Origin: CAYRML01 sp050942825
GTDB taxonomy: Bacteria; Bacillota; Dehalobacteriia; UBA4068
Assembly (NCBI GenBank): GCA_050942825.1
Contig: JBMNOA010000001.1
Location: 1-64,000 of the forward strand
Reading direction: 5' to 3'
DNA length: 64,000 nt
This document shows positions 25,862 through 33,819 of the stretch, piece by piece. How positions within the stretch are numbered: position 1 is the stretch's first letter; the number at the start of each line of letters is the position of its first letter. Below the pieces are notes generated by a model, which saw only the letters and a list, made by a program, of their open reading frames with translations, was not told the origin of the DNA and ran no database searches. The translations under genes and the position numbers were made by a program.

Positions 25862-26611
25862 ATGGATAAAATTAAAGTAAAAAACCTAGATTTATATTAT
25901 GGGGATTTTCACGCCTTAAAAGAAATTAATATTAACCTACAGCAAAAGCTCATTACCTCTTTTATCGGACCTTCCGGCTGCGGCAAATCGACCTTCTTGA
26001 AAACCTTGAATCGTATGAACGACTTGATCGATGACTGTAAAATTTTTGGCGAAATACTTTTAGACGGTGAGAATATATATAAAAATATGGATATCAATCA
26101 TTTACGTAAAAAAGTTGGTATGGTCTTCCAAAAGCCTAATCCTTTTCCTATGAGTATTTATGATAATATCGCTTACGGTCCTCGTACTCATGGTATAAAA
26201 TCTAAAGTAATATTGGATGAAATAGTAGAAAAAAGTCTTTCAGCAGCCGTTATCTGGGACGAAGTCAAAGACAGACTAAAAAAAAGTGCCCTGGGTCTTT
26301 CCGGCGGACAGCAACAGAGGCTTTGTATTGCCAGAGCTTTGGCCGTAGAACCGGAGGTTCTCTTGATGGATGAACCAACCAGTGCCCTGGACCCTATTTC
26401 TACATTAAAGATAGAAGAACTTGTATTAGAATTGAAAAAAAACTATACTATAATAATAGTAACGCATAATATGCAGCAAGCAACCAGAATATCTGATAAA
26501 ACAGCTTTTTTCTTAATGGGAGAAATAATTGAATTCGACACCACACAAAATCTCTTTTCTATGCCAAAAGACAAACGTACTGAAGATTATATCACGGGTA
26601 GATTTGGTTGA
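25862..26611 (+). CDS. pstB: Phosphate ABC transporter ATP-binding protein
   Basis: 249 residues. Walker A GPSGCGKSTFLKTLNRMNDL is the PstB version; FQKPNPFPMSIYDNIAYGPR is diagnostic; signature LSGGQQQRLCIARALA; Walker B VLLMDEPTSALDPIST. Powers PstCA. AAAGGGAAA upstream. Confidence 0.98.
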   Translation: MDKIKVKNLDLYYGDFHALKEININLQQKLITSFIGPSGCGKSTFLKTLNRMNDLIDDCKIFGEILLDGENIYKNMDINHLRKKVGMVFQKPNPFPMSIYDNIAYGPRTHGIKSKVILDEIVEKSLSAAVIWDEVKDRLKKSALGLSGGQQQRLCIARALAVEPEVLLMDEPTSALDPISTLKIEELVLELKKNYTIIIVTHNMQQATRISDKTAFFLMGEIIEFDTTQNLFSMPKDKRTEDYITGRFG

Positions 26612-26640
26612 CTATAATTTATCAGAAGGAGTGCTCTATT

Positions 26641-27297
26641 ATGAGAAGTAGATTTGCTCAAGAGCTGGAAGCTCTTAATAATGAGTTGATTGAGATGGGC
26701 ATGTTAATTGAAGAAGCTATTAATATTTCCGTAGAAGCTCTTATCAAACAAGATGCCAATCTAGCCCGTCAAGTTATTGAAGATGATATTATCATCAATA
26801 ATAAGGAAAGGGATATCGAGAGACGTTGTCTTAGGCTTTTGCTGCAACAACATCCTGTGGCTAGAGATTTACGTATGATTTCCAGTGCTCTGAAAATGAT
26901 TACCGATATGGAAAGAATTGGTGACCAAGCCTCCGATATCTCCGAAATTACATTACGTCTGATTGGTGCCGAATATATAAAAAAAATCGTTCATATACCG
27001 ATGATGGCCGAGTCTACCATCAAAATGGTTAAAGACAGCATAGATGCCTTTATTGACCATGATTTAGATCAAGCCCAAGCTGTTATCGAATATGATGATG
27101 TGGTCGATGATCTCTTCGATATTATCAAAAATGACCTGATCAAACTCATACATCTCAATGCAGAAAATGGTGAACAAGCAGTAGACCTTTTAATGATCGC
27201 CAAATACTTAGAACGTATAGGCGATCATGCCGTAAATATCGCTTCCTGGGTAGTTTTCTCCATTACAGGTAAGCATAAAAACGAAAGGGTTGTCTAG
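26641..27297 (+). CDS. phoU: Phosphate signalling protein PhoU
   Basis: 218 residues from ATG at 26641 (AGAAGGAG upstream). All-helical with two PhoU repeats; metal-binding-type motifs in DMERIGDQASDIS and KYLERIGDHAVNIA. Links the Pst transporter state to the PhoR kinase. Directly precedes phoP. Confidence 0.96.
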   Translation: MRSRFAQELEALNNELIEMGMLIEEAINISVEALIKQDANLARQVIEDDIIINNKERDIERRCLRLLLQQHPVARDLRMISSALKMITDMERIGDQASDISEITLRLIGAEYIKKIVHIPMMAESTIKMVKDSIDAFIDHDLDQAQAVIEYDDVVDDLFDIIKNDLIKLIHLNAENGEQAVDLLMIAKYLERIGDHAVNIASWVVFSITGKHKNERVV

Positions 27298-27299
27298 AC

Positions 27300-27980
27300 G
27301 TGTCCAGAAATCAAATTTATGTTGTAGAAGATGATGAAAATATTCGGGAACTGGTTATCTACGCTTTAAAAAACAGTGATTTTGATGTCCGGGGCTTGGC
27401 CTGTGGTGATACGCTTTTTTCAGAAATAGAAAAAAAAATACCTCACCTAATAATTTTAGATATCATGCTTCCCGGTGAGGACGGTTTAACGATCCTGAAA
27501 AAACTTAAAAATAATATTCAAACTCATGATATACCGATAATTATGTTGACTGCAAAATCTACTGAATATGATATAATCAAAGGTCTGGATCTGGGAGCTG
27601 ACGATTATATCAGCAAACCTTTTGCCGTTCTGGAATTGATCTCTCGGATAAAGGCCGTATTGCGGCGTAGCAAGTCAACGGAAAAAGCAGTACTGTTGAG
27701 CTATGGCAGTATATCTGTTGATCTTAATAAACGCATGGTTTACGTAAATGATAATACAGTAAATCTAACATTTAAAGAATTTGAATTATTAGTCTGCTTA
27801 TTACAAAATAAAGGTATAGTTTTAAGCCGTGATAAGATACTATCCAAAGTCTGGGATATCGATTTTGAGGGAGAAACGCGCACCGTAGATATGCATATCA
27901 AAACATTAAGACAAAAACTTGGTGAGGCAGCAAGTGTGATAGAAACGATCCGAGGCGTTGGTTATAAGATAGGAGGTTGA
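27300..27980 (+). CDS. phoP: OmpR/PhoP-family response regulator
   Basis: 226 residues. Receiver domain with acidic pair DDE near 11-13, phosphoacceptor D54 in LDIMLP, T in MLTAKS and K in SKPF; C-terminal winged helix with GETRTVDMHIKTLRQKL. GTG start two bases after phoU, AAAGGG upstream. Context (pst operon, Pho boxes) makes it the PhoP that binds TTTACA repeats. Confidence 0.93.
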   Translation: MSRNQIYVVEDDENIRELVIYALKNSDFDVRGLACGDTLFSEIEKKIPHLIILDIMLPGEDGLTILKKLKNNIQTHDIPIIMLTAKSTEYDIIKGLDLGADDYISKPFAVLELISRIKAVLRRSKSTEKAVLLSYGSISVDLNKRMVYVNDNTVNLTFKEFELLVCLLQNKGIVLSRDKILSKVWDIDFEGETRTVDMHIKTLRQKLGEAASVIETIRGVGYKIGG

Positions 27981-27984
27981 TATC

Positions 27985-29652
27985 TTGAAAAAAAAGATAT
28001 ATTCCAGCCTATGCACCATCAGTATTATAATCGTGGTTTTAACCTCGCTGGCAACATTATTAGTATATTATAATATGTTTATTAACCAGGTTAAAGAGGA
28101 TTTAAAAAGCCAAACTTCTATTATTGCCAACAACCTCAATCACTCCCGGCAAGATTATGAATATCTGGAAAATCTAGAAAAGGTGTCCGGCAATATTCAC
28201 ATTACTTTGGTCAGCCCTGATGATAAGGTCATTTATGAATCACCCACAGATGTTCCAAATAATAATAGACAAATATTTATTATGGCCCAAAAGCACGGGT
28301 ATGGTGAGTTTATAAGCAAATCCCCTGCCTTAGGATATAATACTTATTATTATGCTCGAAAGCTTAATAACAACTCCATATTATGTATCAGTACAGAAAC
28401 AAGTAACTTCGGTTCCATTTTCATCAATACCTTACCAATAATTTGCCTGATCATCGCTCTGGTCTTTTTTGTAGGGATGATTTTCTCTGCCAAATTGACG
28501 AAAAAAATTGTTCAATCAATGGAAGATATGGCCGACCATATCGATAATGCCAACGATTATCCCTTTTATGATGAATTGGCACCGTTTATTAACAAAATAC
28601 GAAAACAAAACCAGCAAATAAAAGACCATTGTTATACGCTTAGAAAAGAAAGAGATATCATCAATACTATCACTGATAATATGCAAGAGGGTCTTATTTT
28701 GATAGACAACAATCGCAACATCCTATCAGTAAACAAAAGCGCTATAAAACTTTTAGCAGCTCAAAAAGATGATTATACAGGAAAGCATATACTTACCTTG
28801 TCTCGCTCCAGTGAAATTATAGAATCTGTCAATGAGGTTTTGGCGGGAAATAACATCAGCACTATTTATAAAAATAATGATAAATATTATCGGATTTTTC
28901 TCAATCCGGTCCATAACAACCATAAAATCAATGGTGCTATGATACTAATTGTTGATGTGACCAAACAACAGCAAGCAGAAAAAATCAGGCATGATTTTAC
29001 AGCCAATGTTTCTCATGAATTAAAAACCCCACTGACATCTATCTATGGATTTGCGGAAATGATAGAAAAAGACATGGTTTCCAATAAAGAGGATCTCAAA
29101 AAATTTGCGGTCCAAATTTGTAAAGAATCTTTGCGCATGATTTCTTTGATAGATGATATAATACGCCTTTCTCAAATTGAAGATGCCTCCACCAAACAAT
29201 TAGAAAAAGTTAATATTTATCAAATTTGTCAAGAGGTTATTTCATCACTGCAATTGATCGCTGATCAAAAACAGATTGAATTAAAGCTGACAGACCAACC
29301 TGCTTTTATTTATGCCAATCCTCAAATGATAGACGAACTTATATACAATCTTTGTGATAATGCCATCAAATATAATAAAATTGGCGGCTCTGTGCATATC
29401 TCAACATATAACACACAAAGTGAGGCTGTAATTTCAGTCAAAGATACCGGCATAGGCATTTCAGATGCTGATCAAGACAGAATTTTTGAGCGCTTTTACA
29501 GAGTAGATAAAAGCCGTTCTAAAGCAACTGGTGGTACAGGATTAGGCCTGTCTATCGTTAAACACATCGTGGAATATCATAAAGGAAATATAAAGCTCGA
29601 AAGCACACTTGATCGGGGGACCAATATTACTGTAACCCTACCCATAATATAA
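27985..29652 (+). CDS. phoR: PhoR-type sensor histidine kinase
   Basis: 555 residues: N-terminal membrane helix, ~130-residue outer domain, second helix near 150-170, a PAS-like domain (NMQEGLILIDNNRNILSVNK), HisKA with H344 in VSHELKTPLTSIYGF, and HATPase motifs NLCDNAIKYN, DTGIGI and TGGTGLGLSIV. TTG start with AGGAGG at proper spacing. Overall architecture equals PhoR/YycG kinases; the pst context favours PhoR. Confidence 0.93.
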   Translation: MKKKIYSSLCTISIIIVVLTSLATLLVYYNMFINQVKEDLKSQTSIIANNLNHSRQDYEYLENLEKVSGNIHITLVSPDDKVIYESPTDVPNNNRQIFIMAQKHGYGEFISKSPALGYNTYYYARKLNNNSILCISTETSNFGSIFINTLPIICLIIALVFFVGMIFSAKLTKKIVQSMEDMADHIDNANDYPFYDELAPFINKIRKQNQQIKDHCYTLRKERDIINTITDNMQEGLILIDNNRNILSVNKSAIKLLAAQKDDYTGKHILTLSRSSEIIESVNEVLAGNNISTIYKNNDKYYRIFLNPVHNNHKINGAMILIVDVTKQQQAEKIRHDFTANVSHELKTPLTSIYGFAEMIEKDMVSNKEDLKKFAVQICKESLRMISLIDDIIRLSQIEDASTKQLEKVNIYQICQEVISSLQLIADQKQIELKLTDQPAFIYANPQMIDELIYNLCDNAIKYNKIGGSVHISTYNTQSEAVISVKDTGIGISDADQDRIFERFYRVDKSRSKATGGTGLGLSIVKHIVEYHKGNIKLESTLDRGTNITVTLPII

Positions 29653-29726
29653 AAGATCAGCATCAAACTTGTACTGTACCCTTGGCTATGTTAAAATTAA
29701 TTTGTATATATATTAGGAGGAATTCC

Positions 29727-30095
29727 ATGTCTATCAAAGAGTCCGGCGAGAACTATTTAGAAACTATTTTGCTGCTGCAAAATAAAAAAGGATATGTACG
29801 CTCTATAGACATAGCCAATGAGTTAGATTATTCTAAAGCCAGCATTAGTCGAGCTATGAGCATATTAAAAAAAGCAGGATATATATCTATGGCTAAAGAC
29901 GGACAGATTTTATTAACGGACAAAGGACATAAAAAGGCTAATGAAATCTATGAAAGACATCAATTAATTACCCAATACCTAATTACTACTTTAGATCTTG
30001 ACCCACAAATAGCAAACCAGGATGCCTGTCGCATAGAACATATTATCAGCCAACAAACTTTTGATAAAATAAGATCATTAATGCAAAATAAATAA
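29727..30095 (+). CDS. DtxR/MntR-type metal-dependent repressor
   Basis: 122 residues from ATG at 29727 with AGGAGGAAT upstream. N-terminal winged HTH with a metal-site start ESGENYLETILLLQNKKGYV, RSIDIANELDYSKASISRAM recognition part, and dimerisation helices with a second metal-ligand cluster QDACRIEHIIS. It is the short form without an SH3 domain, like MntR. Likely represses Mn or Fe uptake genes; target not evident, although feoAB lies 3.5 kb away. Confidence 0.87.
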   Translation: MSIKESGENYLETILLLQNKKGYVRSIDIANELDYSKASISRAMSILKKAGYISMAKDGQILLTDKGHKKANEIYERHQLITQYLITTLDLDPQIANQDACRIEHIISQQTFDKIRSLMQNK

Positions 30096-30140
30096 GAAGA
30101 AATATAAAGCTGCCCTCACATAGGGATTTTATATCCCTAA

Positions 30141-30181
30141 AAAGTCCGGCATAGTCGTGAATTGCGACTATGCCGGACTTT
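30141..30181. terminator. 17-bp hairpin after the metal repressor
   Basis: AAAGTCCGGCATAGTCG pairs perfectly with CGACTATGCCGGACTTT around 7 bases. Preceded by a small TAGGGAT/ATCCCTA hairpin. Strong terminator for the phoR/repressor side. Confidence 0.8.
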
Positions 30182-30199
30182 CGTCCATTTTTGGAAATA

Positions 30200-30522
30200 C
30201 TATTGATCCATCGCAATTATAAATAATTTAATAATATGTACTACAGATTGCTCTGTAGCAGTCAGCGTACCATCTGTATTTATGTAATGGTCAACGTCCA
30301 CAGCGCTGAAACCATAGAAAATACCAAGCCCCAAACCGTCGTAATGGCCCACTACTGCGACTGCGTCGGCATAGCCGCAAAAGGTATGTTCATTGTTTGA
30401 TTACGTTCGCTTGCCATTGATTTGGTATGGCACCTTTATTCGGCTTCCTTTACGCTCTTCATATTTCCACAAACAGAATTTTCCGTTGTCGCGTAGTACC
30501 TTGGTAGATTGTCGTATTGCAT
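30200..30522 (-). pseudogene. Fragment of a phage/ICE-type primase
   Basis: Reading from an ATG at 30522 with AGAAGGAAG upstream, the N terminus MQYDNLPRYY shifts frame into KFCLWKYEERKGSRIKVPYQ, ends, and resumes as TFCGYADAVAVVGHYDG and FSAVDVDHYINTDGTLT before a stop at 30200. This order matches, from memory, the N-terminal part of mobile-element primases (FCLWRYEE, KVPYQTNG, DIDHC). It is frameshifted and lacks the catalytic remainder. Confidence 0.5.
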
Positions 30523-30962
30523 TCTTTCACTTCCTTCTGGGGTTTGTGTTTTTGCTGTCTCCCGCTAGATGGATCAAAACAGCTGTTTTGATGGGTTGTT
30601 GTGAAAACCCCTTTTTTGCCCATCTGCTAAAAATTAACCCCTATGTGCTATAGTGATTTTCTGTTTCTCGCTATACGGAAATTTAAATGCTGTTTTATAC
30701 ACGCTATTTGCAAAATCTTTTTTCTCTCACGCCCATTGATAGGAAAAAAGCGCACCCGCTATTTTGCGGATGCTGTAATTGGGACAAATCGGGAAAAATC
30801 TTTGATTTGATGGCAGACACCTAAAGAAGATGTGCCGAGCTGCAGTCACAAAGGCATATAGCACAATAAAAAACAGATGGAACAGGCAAGTTGCCCTCTC
30901 TTGTCCTCTGCTACAGGGGATCTGTGAAGCATATAGCGCACTAATCTATTTGCATAATTTTT
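30523..30962. other. Non-coding part of a mobile-element scar
   Basis: No gene seen. Contains two direct copies of GCATATAGC[AG]CA (30854 and 30929) of unclear meaning. Lies between two pseudogenes of mobile-element type. Confidence 0.4.
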
Positions 30963-31469
30963 TTAAATATTTTTTATAGTAACAATGGAAGTATCTTTTC
31001 CTGATTGTTTATATGTCTTGTCACCAATCATGCTTTTCAGGAAATTCCGGAATGAGGCCGTCAAATTCCCCTCATTTATGGCCAGCACAACAGGAGGCTG
31101 AGAGGTCTTGACTACAATGACGCCTAGATCTTCTTTCACATATAACGTGTAGAGATCTTCATTTGGTTTATCAATCAGGCATACATGGTAATTTTCACAG
31201 GATTCAAGCAACATAAGGATGTGCTCCAGATGAGCAATAAATTCTCCTGGTGTATAGTATACTGTCTCGCCACCCATTAAATCCGATGTGGACACCTTGA
31301 CATTTCCGCTCTGAACGGCTTCAACTTCGGGCAGTGAGACGAGCTCGGTAAAGCGCTTTGACTATAAATTCTCCAAAAAAATATGATAACGCATATGATG
31401 AGCAGCGGCGTTGCCATGCTCGTCCATGCCGGCCCGCTTAAATATCTGCGCTATGAGATTATTAGGCAT
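30963..31469 (-). pseudogene. Regulator-like gene fragment with internal TAG
   Basis: Continuous frame of 169 codons from ATG at 31469, interrupted by one TAG at codon 36 (31362-31364). The text MPNNLIAQIFKRAGMDEHGN, then after the stop SKRFTELVSLPEVEAVQSGN, TSDLMGGETVYYTPGEF and YVKEDLGVIVVKT resembles the C-terminal part of large HTH regulators of clostridial elements as I recall them. It probably lost its N terminus as well. Confidence 0.5.
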
Positions 31470-31860
31470 AGTAAGTAAAGAAAGTGACTCTGTTTTATCA
31501 GTGCATCTGCTTGACCCCGCTCAAAATCGGCCAGCGTGGCGTAGCATTCCTCCCGCTCCCGAGCGGTGAAGATTCTCATCAGTGGACGGCACAGGCGCAG
31601 GGGAAGTATCAAGAACGATATTTCCCCTGCTTATTATCTGAACTACTGAGCTACTGCAGAAAGCTTAAGAAAAAAGACCAGCCGTGCTAAGCAATTATGC
31701 TTAAATACGTCTGGTCTCTTTTTGCCCCACCTGAGCGTTCACACAGATATTTTGTTAAACCCCTGTATGAACACCCAAATGAACCTTTTTTTATATTATG
31801 CCCTATTACTATTATCGTTTTTATAAAACAGGCCTTTAATACAATATACTATGTCTCACC
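31470..31860. other. Intergenic remainder of the scar
   Basis: No intact gene. A short minus-strand frame beginning MRIFTAREREECYATLADFE just upstream of the regulator fragment could be another piece of it. Contains the hairpin at 31671-31721. Confidence 0.35.
31671..31721. terminator. Hairpin at right edge of the scar
   Basis: AAAAAGACCAG at the left pairs with CTGGTCTCTTTTT at the right across a ~29-base loop that has its own GCTAAGC/GCTTAA partial pairing. Could terminate either strand. Confidence 0.55.
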
Positions 31861-32535
31861 TTAATCTTCACTAGGGTACATATTGGGTTGCGGCATATAT
31901 TTATGGGGACACATATTATTGTACTTATAGGGGCACATGGGGTACATGTTGGGATATTGATTTTTATTATCTTCATCATTGTCTGCCTTGGCAACACAAT
32001 CATTAGTATCTTTTTTATATTCTGTATCGGGATTTATGTTAGCTTCCTCATCATTATTTGCAAATTGTTTCATGCGTTGATCTTCATCTGAATAAGTGAC
32101 GGGACAAACAGGTCCATCGCTACCTATACGACAAGTGCAAGTACAGGATATATGAGGAAATATACATTGACAACAATGGCAGCAAGGAAACTTACATTTC
32201 TTTGACCAAGAGTTTTGGCAAGGATCGGAGCTGCATACTTGACAGGGATCACAACAAGGCTCACAGCGCCATACCTGACAACAATTTCTCCAAGGATCAA
32301 AGCAGCATAATTGACAATGATTTTTGCAAAAACACCTACAAGGATCTACACATTGAATGATACAGGGCTCTTGACATTTATCCTTATCTTTATGTTTACC
32401 TTTATGTTTACATATACATACACATCTAGAACAACAATTTTTTGTATTTATATTTGCCCATGGAAAGCAAGGGAAATCAATTTTTATACGATTATTTATT
32501 TTTATACCATCAGGTATATTATTCTGTATCGTCAT
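31861..32535 (-). CDS. Extremely cysteine-rich protein of unknown function
   Basis: 224 residues with 36 cysteines, 32 of them between residues ~23 and ~133, many as CC, CxC or DPC units (VDPCRCFC, WRCEPCCDPCQVC, FPCCHCCQC). The core shows imperfect internal repeats around DPC/DPW. A hydrophilic acidic linker follows, and the tail is rich in Tyr, Met and Pro (NMYPMCPYKY, PHKYMPQPNMYP). No signal peptide. AAGGAGATG precedes the ATG. Possibilities are a metal-binding (metallothionein-like) or a disulfide-crosslinked surface/spore-coat protein; the Tyr/Pro tail leans to the latter. I recognise no family. Confidence 0.75.
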   Translation of the reverse strand: MTIQNNIPDGIKINNRIKIDFPCFPWANINTKNCCSRCVCICKHKGKHKDKDKCQEPCIIQCVDPCRCFCKNHCQLCCFDPWRNCCQVWRCEPCCDPCQVCSSDPCQNSWSKKCKFPCCHCCQCIFPHISCTCTCRIGSDGPVCPVTYSDEDQRMKQFANNDEEANINPDTEYKKDTNDCVAKADNDEDNKNQYPNMYPMCPYKYNNMCPHKYMPQPNMYPSED

Positions 32536-32615
32536 TACAACATCTCCTTATGTCTTTTCTTAAAGGCTTGGCCTTCTAATAATATTATATGAATGTCCAG
32601 CCATTTAGTGATGAG

Positions 32616-32656
32616 ATGAACAAAAAAGATAGCTTTAAGCTATCTTTTTTGTTCAT
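32616..32656 (-). terminator. Terminator of the cis-prenyltransferase gene
   Basis: 20-bp perfect inverted repeat with one-base loop, ATGAACAAAAAAGATAGCTT and its complement. On the minus strand it follows the gene at 32734-33375 and precedes the Cys-rich gene, so these are separate units. Confidence 0.8.
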
Positions 32657-32733
32657 TGACTATACAACTCTTCATCATAGAAAATCACAGATGATACCTA
32701 AAATATATTATTAATGTATTTTTTATCGGTTCT

Positions 32734-33375
32734 TTACCCACCCAAGGTCACATCTTGACCATTATACCATTGAATAGCCTGATGAAAATGATCGTCTTTG
32801 AAATCCGGCCACAGATCATCTATAACATAAAAATCAGCATATACAGACTGTACAGGAAGAAATCCCGATAAGCGCCTACGGCCCCCCCAACGAATAATCA
32901 TATCAATACGGGAGATATCTTTTGATTTTAAACTATCGTAGATTTTCTTGCGATTATTGTTTTTTTGCAAATCTCCCGATAAATCCCATTCCCAACCGTA
33001 ATTTACCAGAAAATTGACTTTTATGCCGCCATCACGGATTTTTGTTCTAGATTTATACTGCAAAAGCTCTTTAGGAAACATTTTTGACTCATAATTACCC
33101 ACAACAAGTAAAGATACGTTTTCTTTAGCAATAATCTTTATAGCATCCAAACAAGCTTTTCTGAAGGCATCTATTTGTTCGGGTGGCCTTTTACAATTAT
33201 CAGTAGTAAAACCATAATAACTGATTTCTTTGATCCCATAATCGCGGGCAAGTCTTAACACCTTTAACCCAGGATCCAGGCCATAGCTATACCCATCCTG
33301 TTTCTGCAAACCGGAGTTTTCGGCCCAGCGTCTATTACCATCCGGAATAATTCCTATATGATTAGGTATACGCAT
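32734..33375 (-). CDS. Short, divergent cis-prenyltransferase (UppS family)
   Basis: 213 residues, shorter than the usual 230-250 of undecaprenyl diphosphate synthase. Substrate motif HIGIIPDGNRRWAE has the catalytic Asp, but PDGNRRWA rather than MDGNGRWA. In the C-terminal motif RWGGRRRLSGFLP the glutamate of the usual RTGGExR is replaced by arginine, and the AYAE glutamate is aspartate (VYADFYV). LWPDF is kept. Thus a UppS-like fold with altered metal/diphosphate site: a paralogue with other chain length or substrate is likely. Not in the usual uppS-cdsA-dxr setting. Confidence 0.82.
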   Translation of the reverse strand: MRIPNHIGIIPDGNRRWAENSGLQKQDGYSYGLDPGLKVLRLARDYGIKEISYYGFTTDNCKRPPEQIDAFRKACLDAIKIIAKENVSLLVVGNYESKMFPKELLQYKSRTKIRDGGIKVNFLVNYGWEWDLSGDLQKNNNRKKIYDSLKSKDISRIDMIIRWGGRRRLSGFLPVQSVYADFYVIDDLWPDFKDDHFHQAIQWYNGQDVTLGG

Positions 33376-33542
33376 AATTATCTCCTGATAAGTTTATTTA
33401 TTATATTATTTCCCCAAATTTTTAATAATAGCCACATTTTTAAAATATAGTCCTAGCTATTAGGTCACCTATTCAAACCATCTAGAATATTTTGGAAAGG
33501 AGAATGTTTCTAAACAAAATCAAAATGGAGGTTGACCAGCAT

Positions 33543-33785
33543 ATGGATAACAAGATCCTAACACTAAACAAAATTCCCGAGGGACAGATGGCCATAGTAA
33601 CCAAACTCCTTTCCCAAGGCACCATGAGAAGACGTTTATTGGATTTAGGAGTAGTGGAAGGAACAAAAATAACTTGCTTGCAAAAAAGTCCCGCTGGCGA
33701 TCCTATCGCTTATTTTATCAGAGGCGCTGTAATCGCCCTGCGCTCCGAAGATTCTTCTAACATTTTGGTAGAAAAAACCCTCTAA
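33543..33785 (+). CDS. feoA: Ferrous iron transport protein A
   Basis: 80-residue SH3-like protein. LNKIPEGQMAIVTKLLSQGT, RRRLLDLGVVEGTKI and a C-terminal RGAVIALRSEDSSNILVE fit FeoA. Start at 33543 follows ATGGAGG; earlier in-frame ATGs are too close to their ribosome sites. Upstream partner of FeoB. Confidence 0.9.
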   Translation: MDNKILTLNKIPEGQMAIVTKLLSQGTMRRRLLDLGVVEGTKITCLQKSPAGDPIAYFIRGAVIALRSEDSSNILVEKTL

Positions 33786-33819
33786 ACTATCTTTTTATTC
33801 GGAAAGCGAGGTGATCAAG

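Noticed and set aside
30393..30653. Plus-strand 86-codon frame
   Set aside because: Antisense to the primase remnant, no ribosome site, composition unlike a protein gene.
30854..30940. Iteron-like GCATATAGC[AG]CA pair
   Set aside because: Only two direct copies 75 bases apart plus one weak inverted copy; too few to call a replication origin.
31484..31690. Plus-strand 68-codon frame
   Set aside because: No ribosome site, no recognisable domain, ends within a terminator-like hairpin.
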